DNA from: Phoronis australis
Taxonomy: Eukaryota; Phoronida; Phoronidae
Assembly: GCA_002633005.1 (NCBI GenBank)
Contig: NMRA01000003.1
Span: 843,452-907,451, forward strand
Length of the DNA stretch: 64,000 nt
Reading direction: 5' to 3'
Numbering within the stretch: position 1 is the stretch's first letter; each line of letters starts with the position of its first letter. Shown here one piece after another: positions 11,885-22,489 of this stretch. The notes below the pieces were generated by a model. It saw nothing but the letters and a program-made list of their open reading frames with translations, searched no databases and was not told where the DNA came from. Position numbers and translations under genes: made by a program.

Positions 11885-12931
11885 ATGGACAACACGAAAA
11901 CTAAAAAAACAGTTTTCGATATGTCCAGGGCCAAAGCAGATTACGTAGGCTTACAGTTTTTTGCACGACAACTGAACCTACGAGACGTTCTCGTCATTGC
12001 ACTTAGCTGTATTAGCTATACGCTAGCAACACAATTGGAGGATGAAATACCAGGCTTTACATGTCTTCGCGACGCTGTGGGAACACGTTACAAGGGATCG
12101 ATTACCCGTGCGAAGAACAACGAAAAGTGCCTATCGTGGAAAAGTATTATGGAAAACCCCGCATACACGAATACAATAAAAACGAAAATAAAAGATGTCT
12201 ACGATTCATGGCCCGAGTACGAAAAACTATCAAGTAAATGCAGAAATCCTGATAAAAATACCAACGGACCGTGGTGTTTCACTGAAAGGTCGAGCAACGA
12301 TGTTGTTGTCACAAGTTGCCAAATTTCTTTGTGCGTCGCTTCTCCCAATATAGGTTGTTTGCAGCACCATAGAGGCACTTGCTATCGCGGCTCAGAGAAC
12401 CAAGTCAAGCTCTTTGATGGAACTGTACACACGTGTACTCCTTGGAGTACCGTCATGGAATCTAAGGGTCCTAAACTGAATAGTATAGTTAAAGACATAC
12501 AACAAGTTTACAAAAACTGGTCCATCGTAGAAAAGGAATCGAACGCATGTAGAAATCCGGACAGACGAAGTGATGGCCCGTGGTGCTTCCTCTACGAAAA
12601 CAGAACGCATGGTGCTTACGCGTCTGTGCAAAGTTGTGATATTCCACTATGCAATATCAAGCCTAGGAATACCTGCTTTATCGACCAATTCGGATATTAT
12701 TACACAGGACCCCACAACGTGACAAAGGACGGCGAACCGTGCTCGACTTGGAGTAGTGTTATGACGGATAGTGTATTTGATGAGTATGATATAGTAGAAA
12801 AAATTAAATTCAAGTACACGAGTTGGTCACAAGAGGAAAAACGGTCAAACGCGTGTAAAAATCCCGACAATAGAAAACATGGGCCTTGGTGTTTTGTACG
12901 GCGAAATAACAGGACGCTAGAACAAGTGACG
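11885..12931 (+). CDS. Kringle-domain membrane protein, haplotype A copy, truncated at a contig join
   Basis: An open frame with no intron encodes a long N-terminal region with a hydrophobic signal (LRDVLVIALSCISYTLA, residues 32-48) and three kringle domains (about residues 60-150, 158-256 and from 264). The kringles show the typical CRNPD, GPWCF and final C-x4-C elements. It stops being meaningful at the single N (12,932), where the complete copy at 13998-15683 continues with the last cysteines of kringle 3 and the Ig-like part. The frame's later stop (12,955) is in unrelated sequence after the N. Differences from the complete copy are few substitutions (for example NTIKTK versus DTTKAK). 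Most likely it is the other allele of the same gene, broken by assembly. Kringles bind proteins or lipids outside the cell. The ligand is unknown. Confidence 0.8.
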
Positions 12932-13997
12932 NTCATTTTTTCGGTAGATTTTTAAATGCTTCACTCAAACTGTTCATGTGGTGGATCACACCCAATGTGC
13001 ATGTACTTGCGCGTTAGGTTGCATTTCTCTAGTAAAAGAAACAGTTTTAGATGTAACGATTTATTACTTGAAAAGAGATATCAAAGAAGAAAAGAACGGT
13101 AACTGTGCATTGAACTTGTAACATCTCCTGAAAATAGGTTAAATAGAATATTTGATATTGTATTTACCGAGGAATCGGCGCCTGAGTTGCAAACGATATA
13201 ATATTTAGCAATTGAAAACTGAGACAGAACTGTCATATAATTAATAGTCCTGTTCCAGATGTTACGGTTGGGACCTGATTGCATGTTGAGTGTTATTCAT
13301 ACACTGCTACAGTTGTATTACTTTAAACTATTTTCGAAAAGTTTGATGATCGAACCGGCTAACGACGTCGAGTCGACATTGACATATACCTTTTGAACTT
13401 TCAATGTCAGAGGTCACTGCAGAAGTAGTGTGGGAGATGAATACGGAAAACATTACACGGCCGTATTGCACTCGACTGATTCAACGCGTATGGGATAAAG
13501 TTACATGTTACCATAAAATATATTGTGTTTGCGCGTTTAGATTTTACCTCCAGAAGTTCAAAAATCATTTTGAAAAACCCCATGTTTATCTCTGATTATT
13601 TAAAAAAACGTTTGAGTGCGTGTTGAAAGAACATCATTTGTTGTGTTAAAACAACGCTGGTCACCAGTCAAATGGCTTTTAGGATGTTTCAAAGTGACAA
13701 AGATTATTTTTAGTTAACTTGCTTATGGATAGCGTGATACAATCTTTACACAAATGATTGTGGGATAGAGGTAGATCGATCTGTAGGCATCACTTCATCT
13801 AGTGCAGTACATTGCAAGCAGCGCGAAGTCTAATTTATCACAGATGCACCTTACCGAGCATGTTGGCCAGCTGTGAATTGCATGGCTCGTATTCACAAAT
13901 TTAGGCTCTGAAACACCCATCAATTTTCGCTATCCGTATCAAGGTCAATACGCATACTCCTGAAAATTTTAAACACGTCACTGATTGTTTACGTAAC
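12932..13997. other. Contig join and second-haplotype upstream region
   Basis: The single N at 12,932 is followed by about 90 bases with no partner. After that comes sequence matching 7,590-8,029 and then 11,344-11,884 without the 3.3-kb transposon. It therefore reads as the 5' flank of the kringle gene on the other haplotype. No separate gene seen. Confidence 0.65.
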
Positions 13998-15683
13998 ATG
14001 AACAACACGAAAACTAAAACAATAGTTTTCGATATGTCCAGGGCCAAAGCAGATTACGTAGGCTTACAGTTTTTTGCAAGACAACTGAACCTACGAGACG
14101 TTCTCGTCATTGCACTAAGCTGTATTAGCTATACGCTAGCAACACAATTGGAGGATGAAATACCAGGCTTTACATGTCTTCGCGACGCTGTGGGAACACG
14201 TTACAAGGGATCGATTACCCGTGCGAAGAACAACGAAAAGTGCCTATCGTGGAAAAGTATTATGGAAAACCCCGCATACACGGATACAACAAAAGCGAAA
14301 ATAAAAGACGTCTACGATTCATGGCCCGAGTACGAAAAACTATCAAGTAAATGCAGAAATCCTGATCAAAATACCAACGGTCCGTGGTGTTTCACTGAAA
14401 GGTCGAGCAACGATGTTGTTGTCACAAGTTGCCAAATTTCTTTGTGCGTCGCTTCTCCCAATATAGGTTGTTTGCAGCACCATAGAGGCACTTGCTATCG
14501 CGGCTCAGAGAACCAAGTCAAGCTCTTTGATGGAACTGTACACACGTGTACTCCTTGGAGTACCGTCATGGAATCTAAGGGTCCTAAACTGAATAGTATA
14601 GTTAAAGACATACAACAAGTTTACAAAAACTGGTCCATCGTAGAACAGGAATCGAACGCATGTAGAAATCCGGACAGACGAAGTGATGGCCCGTGGTGCT
14701 TCCTCTACGAAAACAGAACGCATGGTGCTTACGCGTCTGTGCAAAGTTGTGATATTCCACTATGCAATATCAAGCCTAGGAATACCTGCTTTATCGACCA
14801 ATTCGGATATTATTACACAGGACCCCACAACGTGACAAAGGACGGCGAACCGTGCTCGACTTGGAGTAGTGTTATGACGGATAGTGTATTTGATGAGTAT
14901 GATATAGTAGAAAAAATTAAATTCAAGTACACGAGTTGGTCACAAGAGGAAAAACGGTCAAACGCGTGTAAAAATCCCGACAATAGAAAACATGGGCCTT
15001 GGTGTTTTGTACGGCGAAATAACAGGACGCTAGAACAAGTGACGTGCGATTTACAGCTACCGGAATGCCATGAAATAAAGCCACGTGATCTGCTAATAAA
15101 GATGAGTCCACGCATGATGACGTTGAAAGGCCAAGACGTTCGCGTTACGTGCAGTGCTTACGTCGGAGAAAAGTGTGACCTTGAGGCCAAGGGAACAATA
15201 GCTTTCCAACTGCTAAGTACGGATGGGGAAAAGGGAAACATCCCTGACGCTCGCTCGGGCAAACTCGAGTACGATAGCGTCACCAAAAGGATTTCGATGC
15301 AAGTTGTTTTCTCGGGTGGTGATCACTTAGCCGGAACCAAAGTAGTTTGCGCGGTCAGGATGGCTTCCTACGAATCGTCTATTGCAACTAGTGTACTAAA
15401 ATTCAGAGCAATTCGAGTAATCAATTCTACCCGCATTGACGAGGAAGCAGTTCAAGATCAAGCTAGTCATTCTGGGGAGAGACCTGTTGAAACATTAATA
15501 CATGAGGTGGACATCAGTCACAGCGTTAAAAAGGTAATTCGCAATGGTACAAGCAACGAGAAAAGAAACCAGAAAAGATTTGGCGCCTCTGTCGTAGATT
15601 CTGCTGATTCATTCCACTCAGTCCGAGCCGTTGCTACCCTAGTGTTGTACTTGATCATCGTGGCAGTTGTTGGACGCGAATAA
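13998..15683 (+). CDS. Single-exon protein with three kringles and an Ig-like domain, C-terminal membrane anchor
   Basis: A 561-residue open frame without introns. Residues 1-36 precede a hydrophobic signal (about 35-48). A second Met at residue 13 is an alternative start. Kringles: K1 C60-C150 (six cysteines at 60, 82, 119, 131, 145, 150), K2 C158-C256, with an additional cysteine at 166, and K3 C264-C357. Each has the N-P-D and G-P-W-C-F signatures. Residues about 365-465 look like one Ig-type domain (VRVTCSAY and GTKVVCAVR). The C-terminus is ATLVLYLIIVAVVGRE, a hydrophobic end with only three following residues. That suits a GPI-anchor signal or a very short-tailed TM. Likely an extracellular adhesion or receptor-like protein. 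No protease or kinase domain is present, so it is not plasminogen or ROR. Neighbours are its allele and a paralog. Confidence 0.88.
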   Translation: MNNTKTKTIVFDMSRAKADYVGLQFFARQLNLRDVLVIALSCISYTLATQLEDEIPGFTCLRDAVGTRYKGSITRAKNNEKCLSWKSIMENPAYTDTTKAKIKDVYDSWPEYEKLSSKCRNPDQNTNGPWCFTERSSNDVVVTSCQISLCVASPNIGCLQHHRGTCYRGSENQVKLFDGTVHTCTPWSTVMESKGPKLNSIVKDIQQVYKNWSIVEQESNACRNPDRRSDGPWCFLYENRTHGAYASVQSCDIPLCNIKPRNTCFIDQFGYYYTGPHNVTKDGEPCSTWSSVMTDSVFDEYDIVEKIKFKYTSWSQEEKRSNACKNPDNRKHGPWCFVRRNNRTLEQVTCDLQLPECHEIKPRDLLIKMSPRMMTLKGQDVRVTCSAYVGEKCDLEAKGTIAFQLLSTDGEKGNIPDARSGKLEYDSVTKRISMQVVFSGGDHLAGTKVVCAVRMASYESSIATSVLKFRAIRVINSTRIDEEAVQDQASHSGERPVETLIHEVDISHSVKKVIRNGTSNEKRNQKRFGASVVDSADSFHSVRAVATLVLYLIIVAVVGRE

Positions 15684-15987
15684 GTAGGGAATTGGACCGT
15701 AGAATGCTCCACATCCTTCAAACAAAGGCACGGTACAAAAGAAATAATGTTGTCGTTGGTTCGTATAAGTAAACATAACTAGTGCTGCTTTAATGTATTA
15801 CTCGTATATCACATGCATCAGTTTATGTAAGGCGACAAAAATGTACACATATCACCCTTGACTTACATAGGTTAACCTAAATTGCAAGATAGACTTCTTT
15901 TGAAGCTGAAATTAAAATATCAACGTTCAAAGCTAGAGTTTCAATCACAACCTACCAAAGATGGTGCAACACGTCTGCAGATACAAA

Positions 15988-16330
15988 CAGTGGCGGACCT
16001 AGGATACTATAACGGGGGGCCCAACATATTGCCTCGGGGGAATTGGGCAAAGCGCGGTTGTATGTGCGCAGGTGGCCCGAAAGTTGTGGGGAGCGGGGGC
16101 CGTGGACGCGGATCTTTTGTTCAGGAAATCTATCGGTGGACTAAAAAAAAAGAAAAAAGCGTTAACACGATTCCGTCCGAACCCCCCCCCCCNNNNNNNN
16201 NNNNNNNNNNNNNNNNNNNNNNNNNNNNNNNNNNNNNNNNNNNNNNNNNNNNNNNNNNNNNNNNNNNNNNNNNNNNNNNNNNNNNNNNNNNNNNNNNNNN
16301 NNNNNNNNNNNNNNNCCCCCCCCCCTAAAT
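15988..16330 (-). repeat. Family B repeat, inverted partial copy spanning a gap
   Basis: Begins cagtggcggacctaggatac, the reverse complement of the ends of the copies at 5050 and 25694, followed by ggggggcccaacatattg as in those copies. A C-rich tract and the gap interrupt it, so its other end is unclear. Confidence 0.55.
16193..16315. other. Assembly gap (123 N) flanked by poly-C
   Basis: A run of N with cytosine homopolymer on both sides, so the gap probably reflects unsequenced homopolymer. The frames running through it are not real. Confidence 0.98.
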
Positions 16331-16540
16331 CGGCCTTTGACGAAGGTCAATGAAAACCAACATTGATCTTAAAATAAGAACTTAAAATTGTCATTTTAAT
16401 CATGTTCTTTAGATAAAATTAATATTGACGTGAAATACAGAAAAATAAACGCCTTTTGCTTGACAAACACAAAAGAACATTTTTTGTGACGCGATGATAC
16501 GTAATAATGAAAAATCCTGCTCAGAAACCAAGAAACATCA

Positions 16541-17881
16541 ATGTCTTTCCCTGAGAATACAGTTTCAGTCTCTCTTCTTACAAGCCTGTACTTTCTGTTC
16601 TTAATGTTGAACTGTGGGTTCACTGTAGAGTCACCTACGGTGACATGCTTACGAGAACCGCATGGCGTCTGTTATGTAGGATCACTCAATCGAACGAAAA
16701 ATGGATCCCATTGCTTGCCATGGCGCTCTGTTATGGACAGTGACTCTCAAAGACATCTCTATACTGAAAAAATGAAGCATGAATATCACGCGTGGCCTCA
16801 AGCAGAAAAAGACACAAACGCTTGTAGAAATCTCGACAAGCGAGGAATAGGTCCTTGGTGCTTCGTGGTTAATGGTGAAAAAGGTAACGTCACAGCCATG
16901 TCTTGTGAAATTCCTGTTTGCAATCAAACTGTACACGTTACCTGTAAACAAGGACGCCGAGGTTTCGGCTATATTGGTCCTCTGAACTATTCAGCTGGTG
17001 GCACTCCATGCCTAGCGTGGAGAGATGTCATGGAATCGGAAACGTTCGCATCCCATCCCATTGTGAATCGTTCAGCGGCTGAGTATGGCACATGGACAGA
17101 TACAGAAAAGGAATCGAATTTGTGTAGAAACCCCGATTTTAGACAAGAAGGGCCTTGGTGCTTTGTACGACCAAATTTGACAGAAGAAATGAAAGCCCTT
17201 GCCAGAACGATGCCGTTTTTACTGATCAATGTTAAGACGTGTGATATTCCTCAGTGTTATGTTAACAGTCTGACCTATGTTCACGTGTTTAGTGTCCCAT
17301 CGTTTATTGAGCAATTTGGCCAAACAGTTCTTATAAGTTGTGGAATTTTCGTTGGAGAGAAGTGTGAGAGAGATGACAAAGGACACATCGTTTTCCACCG
17401 CTTGCGACAAAATGGCAAGAGAGAGGCTCTCAAAGGCAATTTCAGCAACCTTTCTTATTTAGAACGAACCGGAATTGCATTTGTAGTAGGAAGCATAACA
17501 GTGAACGAAGAACTTGCAGGTGACCGAATAGAATGTTCGGCCCAACTCGGCAATACCACTTTAAAGAACACAACCACAATACCACTTCAAACAGCAACAG
17601 CGGCTACAACAACAATGAGGACGACGATGGTGATGACAACACCAGTAAGTGCTCAAACCACTAAGGACACGACAGTAGGCGAGCTATTTAATGACACAAC
17701 ACCAGCCAACCTTTCTATACTGGATACCCTATCTAAAATGAGAGAAGCCACATCAGGAATTGGTAGTTTACACTACGACGTGATTTCTGTCGCGTTTTCT
17801 GGTTTCTTCACATTCTTTTGGTTTGATTGGTTTCGTGATAGAGCGCTGTCACACAATAAAGAATTCAAGAAACAGATGTAA
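16541..17881 (+). CDS. Single-exon protein with two kringles, Ig-like domain, Thr-rich stalk and C-terminal TM
   Basis: A 446-residue open frame. Signal peptide about residues 1-28 (LLTSLYFLFLMLNCGF). Kringle 1 C36-C127, kringle 2 C135-C239, both with N-x-D and GPWCF motifs. Residues about 242-345 resemble the Ig-like region of the neighbouring gene; VLISCGIFVGEKCERDDKG parallels VRVTCSAYVGEKCDLEAKG. A Thr-rich, probably O-glycosylated stalk follows (about 339-388). Then comes a hydrophobic aromatic segment (414-431) and a basic tail (RDRALSHNKEFKKQM), giving a type I membrane topology. It is a diverged tandem paralog of 13998-15683 with one kringle fewer and a different anchor. N-glycosylation sites such as NRT, NYS and NTT are present. 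Function unknown. Confidence 0.88.
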   Translation: MSFPENTVSVSLLTSLYFLFLMLNCGFTVESPTVTCLREPHGVCYVGSLNRTKNGSHCLPWRSVMDSDSQRHLYTEKMKHEYHAWPQAEKDTNACRNLDKRGIGPWCFVVNGEKGNVTAMSCEIPVCNQTVHVTCKQGRRGFGYIGPLNYSAGGTPCLAWRDVMESETFASHPIVNRSAAEYGTWTDTEKESNLCRNPDFRQEGPWCFVRPNLTEEMKALARTMPFLLINVKTCDIPQCYVNSLTYVHVFSVPSFIEQFGQTVLISCGIFVGEKCERDDKGHIVFHRLRQNGKREALKGNFSNLSYLERTGIAFVVGSITVNEELAGDRIECSAQLGNTTLKNTTTIPLQTATAATTTMRTTMVMTTPVSAQTTKDTTVGELFNDTTPANLSILDTLSKMREATSGIGSLHYDVISVAFSGFFTFFWFDWFRDRALSHNKEFKKQM

Positions 17882-20800
17882 ACGAATTGCAAAACTCTTA
17901 TTCGCTCAAAATTCTTGACGATCTTCACAGACTTAAGACAGGTGGAAAAGTAACAAATATAGTAAAATTTATTTAAAGTGGGATTAAGATATTTTTAGAT
18001 ATAAATATCAGTCTTAAAACACTGAGATAAGTTTTGTGGCCCTGTTCAATACAGAGAGCGCACGTGTATTTAAAAGACAAAATAATGCAAATTTCGCCCT
18101 ATGGCGATTTAAAACGTACAACGACCAAAACAACGGCCCAATGAAATGTAATTCATCCTAATCCAAAGCAAAATATCGCAGTACCCGCTCGCATACGCTT
18201 AAACCAATGGGTGATTTTTAGGAAGCAAAGGATGTTGATCACGTTAGACTGATGACTCGTATCGCACATGCATTTGTGGCGCGGGGTCTTCGGAAAAGGT
18301 AAAATCCTGGCTCCCCCGTTCAGTTACGCTAGTACCTTACCTCGCTAAAAAGCAAGACTCCGTGAGATATTGCCGTGTACTATACTGAGAACATGTGACT
18401 TTGGCTCGATTTTAGCTAGGTCCTGGCGTTGCGGTACACACGCCAGACTTCAGTGGCCGCCATTGTACGATAGGCTAGAACGCTACGATGATGGCTGCAC
18501 CAGGAGATCCATCTTCAGCGCATGTTTGAGTTGGTGAAAATTCATAGGCAACCAGTGTATGTGTATACGTCACAAAATTGAACGTAAAGTTCCGACAAAC
18601 GCAGTTAGGCCATGACTCAGTGACCGTCGTGACATCACGCAAATGTAGCCAATATGGCTGAAGTCCTTTGCAAGCGTTCAAAAGCAACAGATTCTCTATG
18701 AGGCGTTTTTCAATATTTACCTTACAGAGTCGTGCTATCAAAACGGGAAGCAAACGACTGTTGTACAAAGTGGCATGTCCACGATAACATGTTCGGATAC
18801 TACTAAAGAAAATACCAAAATAAAATTGTGAATGCCTTTACCTTGTGCTCGTTTATTATTAGTAGACACTCGGTAATATAAACCATTTCCATTATGATCA
18901 ATGGCCTAAATCAAACGTTTTTAATAGAAATAATGTTTTTAACACACTCAAATGCTACATTAACTGAGCTGTAATAATCCCGCCTTCCATCACAGAAAAA
19001 TAAGTTTTAATTTACCGATATGAAATTGGTCATAAATAATTCCTTAGTCATATCAGAGGTCCTTTCGGTCTTGGCTTGAACAGAACCGACATTTCGTTAT
19101 TGGTTGTGAGACCAGACTCCACAAGATCGCTCGTCACGGAGGGTCTAACAAAGACGAACACACGACGCCCTGAAGATAATCCTCAGCAAAAGACAAGTGT
19201 AAAAGTTTACATTTGAATGAGCATTTAATATTGTAAATAAATATGTAATATCACAATATGTAATTTCTATGAAACAAACATTTCGTTACAGGAAATTGCA
19301 GCCAAGTCAATGAATATTGCAGTATGTGAAAACAGGGTTGTTATGTCTGTTGGAAAACTCACAATTCTACATAGTTTTGAATTTTCAATTTGTACTGAAC
19401 TTACAAATTGCCACAAGCAGCATAGGCCAAATCATTTCAAGTAAACACACAGTTTGTGTTAATAGCAATGTTTTGACCTTGCCATTTTCAGACATTGCTG
19501 AGAACGAAGAGTATTTTGTGAACTGTCATTGGATCATTTGAGAAAGAAAAAGCGCACTGGGCTTAGAGAAGGCAACTGAATATAAGAGAGTGCAGCACTA
19601 CAACGTCCAACCCCGTTCATCTCATTATGGACAGAGACACACATAAGTTCAAATCTAAAAACAATACAAGACAAAAAATGTACGACCGGTGACTGTATAC
19701 CCAACAAGATAAATATGTGAATACATGATGTCTGCACAAGATTGTGTTTGTTTAGTAAGAGTAAACAGAAGCTTTGTGTATGTGCAAGAACATGCACAAA
19801 TGACATGTTCATCAACTGCAGACATCTTGTGCAGAAGTTTCATTAAAAGTTTTAACCAAAATATTTCGATACTGACCAGTCTTTTGCATCTCACTGAGTT
19901 TCATTTCACCAAAAAAAGACAAAACTACCTTACATTTTTAGTCACATGGATAGTTAAAAATTTGGTTCTGTCATCATAACTTCCCAAGACACAAAAGCAT
20001 TATTCAATAAAAACCAATTGTTGAGATACAATGTGAATCCTGTGGTAGGCAAAAGACAAACTTTCCTACAACTGTTTCAAGCACAACACTAATTTTCAGC
20101 CAAGGGTGTGAGTGAACTGGCCATTGCTGCCCGATTACTTTAAGCGTGTGGTGTATCCTCTATTACTAACTGGCTAACAAGTTAAAACAGCTTGGTTTAG
20201 TATCCCTTTAACAGCAGTCATTGATCATTAACGTAGAATTGCCAAGACCCACATTTGCAATCTCGGGTGTTAGATACAACCTTATACAAACAATTGTACG
20301 ATCTTTAGACAAGTAGGCTGTCAGCAAGAACAGCACTTTTTTTCACTGGAGAAAGGCAAAAGTGTGTTGCACGATTTCAAAACATTAAGCGACACATTAC
20401 TCATTCACTAATTTACATAAGTTGCTCTTAGTTATTTCAAATTCCAGCGTGGAGGTCCAGGCAACTCAACGACCTCCCTCTACATTTTTACTTGGTTATT
20501 ACATCCTTAACAATTGGTGATCTGTTAAATATGTGCCTGCCATATTCACAAATATAACTGAGACAGCAGTCTCAAGAATACACCTGTAACATAATCATGC
20601 CTTAGGTAAAAATCAAAAAATAAATAAATCCCGCACAGAAAACTGCATTTTTCTGACTTACTCCTCTGTACACAAAACTGCGCTTTCTTAAAACCTAAAC
20701 CACTACAAAATAAACAGACAATGACAAAACTTAAATTTACAGCTAATATGTTGTGCCAAATCTGGCCAAAACTAGCTAGAACTTATAAAAAAACTCAATA

Positions 20801-22414
20801 AATTAATCAATATGGTTTCATATACAATGAAAACAATTGTTTTAAAACTTGTAAAACAAGTGATTAATGACACTCAGCTTCAGCCATAATAAAGCTTTGG
20901 TAAAACACCAGACAACAATGCCAAAGTGAGCTACACATTTCTTCAATCTCCAAAAAACAATAGAAAAGACATTTGTGTATCATACAGCATGCTCTAACCG
21001 TCTTGAGCACACTTCTGGCAGCAATTGTAACTAAAATTGCACTGACTTGTGGTGACATCTGTGGCACACATCACCAACCTCTGGAAGGCAATAGGTAGGT
21101 ACTTGTTGGAGCATCATGATAACGCAACATGACTCACATATACCGAAATTCGAAAAATAGACGAACTCTATTATGCAAAATGCACCATATGGCAAATTTT
21201 ACAATCCAGTTTGTGTGCTCTGATGAGCAACCCAAGACATGTATAGTGTACTTACGACCACGTCAAAACATACATAGGATGCTTATGACCATCTCAAAAC
21301 CACTGCTTCTACCATTGGGAACAATGCGCAATTAAAGATTAACCTGTGACCATTTATCGTAAATGTGACCCTGTTAGACCTAGTTATGTCAACTGTGTCA
21401 CAGCATTTTGGTGATTACACAGTATCAACTGATGTCATCAGGCTTTGCTTGAGCAGCATAATTCAATTGATAGCCTACCATCACTACCCTGATTGTAAGT
21501 AGATGGGGACAGCATTGGTTCTGTACGGAAAATTTAAAACTTAGTTAAAAAATATTTGAAGATTACTGTCACAAAATGTCAAGAAAAAAGACTGGCAACC
21601 TTCAGTCCCAAAAAGACAGGATCAGTTTTAACATGCTGTAAATATCCCCTTTAAACAGATAATGATTGATTTGGATAAATCTTTTAAACCTCTCCAATAT
21701 GTCACATGGTCAGCGGGACTCCTACACACATTCTATTCTCAATAGGGGGCTAGTTATAGAGAGACACTCATCACTGGGTCATAGTAAGGGTAATTACTGT
21801 TTCTTATCAAATTGCAGGGTTTGAAAGCATTCAGGCTCAATTTTTCCACTTTCTTTTCAGGTAGATGGAAACCATAAATCTGAATAGAGAAATAAAAATT
21901 AGACCATGTGGGTTCTTGAATTTTCAAAATTGGTCAAGTATGAGGGATTTTGTCAACAAAAACCCAAGCCTTGAGCTATTCATGGGAAAGTACTGTTACT
22001 TTCCAGCATGGCTGATCAGCTAACTATACGCATCACTAACTCAAAATAGTGTGCTTGAAAGAATGTGGACAACTCCTGCCCCTGGTCCTGATGGAGGACT
22101 CTACTTTTAAGGACATGCTCACCAGATGAATTAGAACTAAATTTAATCCATCTTCTCCAAAGAATCTTATGACAAAGAATCTTGTTTTGCTTAACATAGC
22201 TCACTATGGAGGCTGCTGTAGAGTGTAGTTACGCTTCATTACACAAATGAAAGGCAATTAAAACTATTTAAAGTAAAAAAAAGACCAGTTCATCACACAC
22301 AATTTCATGCGAGGCAACTTAGGCAACTAAACTGAACTAATTCAAATTATTTTTTGTTCCAAATCTTAAAATGAAATCTAACACTTACGTGCATGGGAAA
22401 CATTTGGATGGAAA
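17882..22414. other. Intergenic region between converging kringle and collagen genes
   Basis: No domain-bearing frame on either strand. The part just below 22,415 should be the collagen 3' UTR. A diverged dispersed repeat occupies about 21,636-21,900. An isolated start context at 18,487 (ATG ATG GCT GCA) encodes only a few residues before a stop and is not called. Confidence 0.6.
21636..21900 (+). repeat. Diverged copy of the 34,863/36,054 repeat (5' part)
   Basis: Shares ordered blocks with 34,895-35,170: aaatatcccctttaaa, then ctccaatatgtcacatggtc, then gtttcttatcaaat, then ttccactttcttttc. It lacks the part with the CTCF-like motifs. Confidence 0.65.
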
Positions 22415-22489
22415 CTACCACCTGAGGCAGCCTGGCAGAGGTAGGCCGTCATTACCCAAGGGGCAAGGGGCATCCAACCCTGGTGCACC
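22415..22489 (-). CDS. Collagen terminal exon: C-terminal NC motif and stop
   Basis: Acceptor ttgtag; 75 bases reading GAPGLDAPCPLGNDGLPLPG, then CLRW and TAG (22415-22417). Two cysteines would form the inter-chain or intra-domain bond typical of this C-terminal motif. This exon identifies the gene as MACIT rather than type IV. Confidence 0.88.
   Translation of the reverse strand, partial: GAPGLDAPCPLGNDGLPLPGCLRW

Larger units (their letters stand above)
15684..16540. other. Spacer between kringle paralogs with repeat and sequence gap
   Basis: Contains the kringle 3' flank, a family B repeat from 15,988 and an assembly gap at 16,193-16,315. No coding frame beyond gap artefacts. Confidence 0.6.

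Noticed and set aside
12392-15115. Minus-strand frames of 79-100 residues within the kringle genes
   Set aside because: Antisense shadows that repeat in both alleles; the plus strand carries the kringle cysteine patterns.
15882-16353. Frames spanning the N gap
   Set aside because: N codons cannot contain stops, so the frame lengths are artificial. The surrounding sequence is a repeat.
18484-18525. ATGATGGCTGCACCAGGAGA start-like context
   Set aside because: Stops after about a dozen residues and no convincing donor follows.
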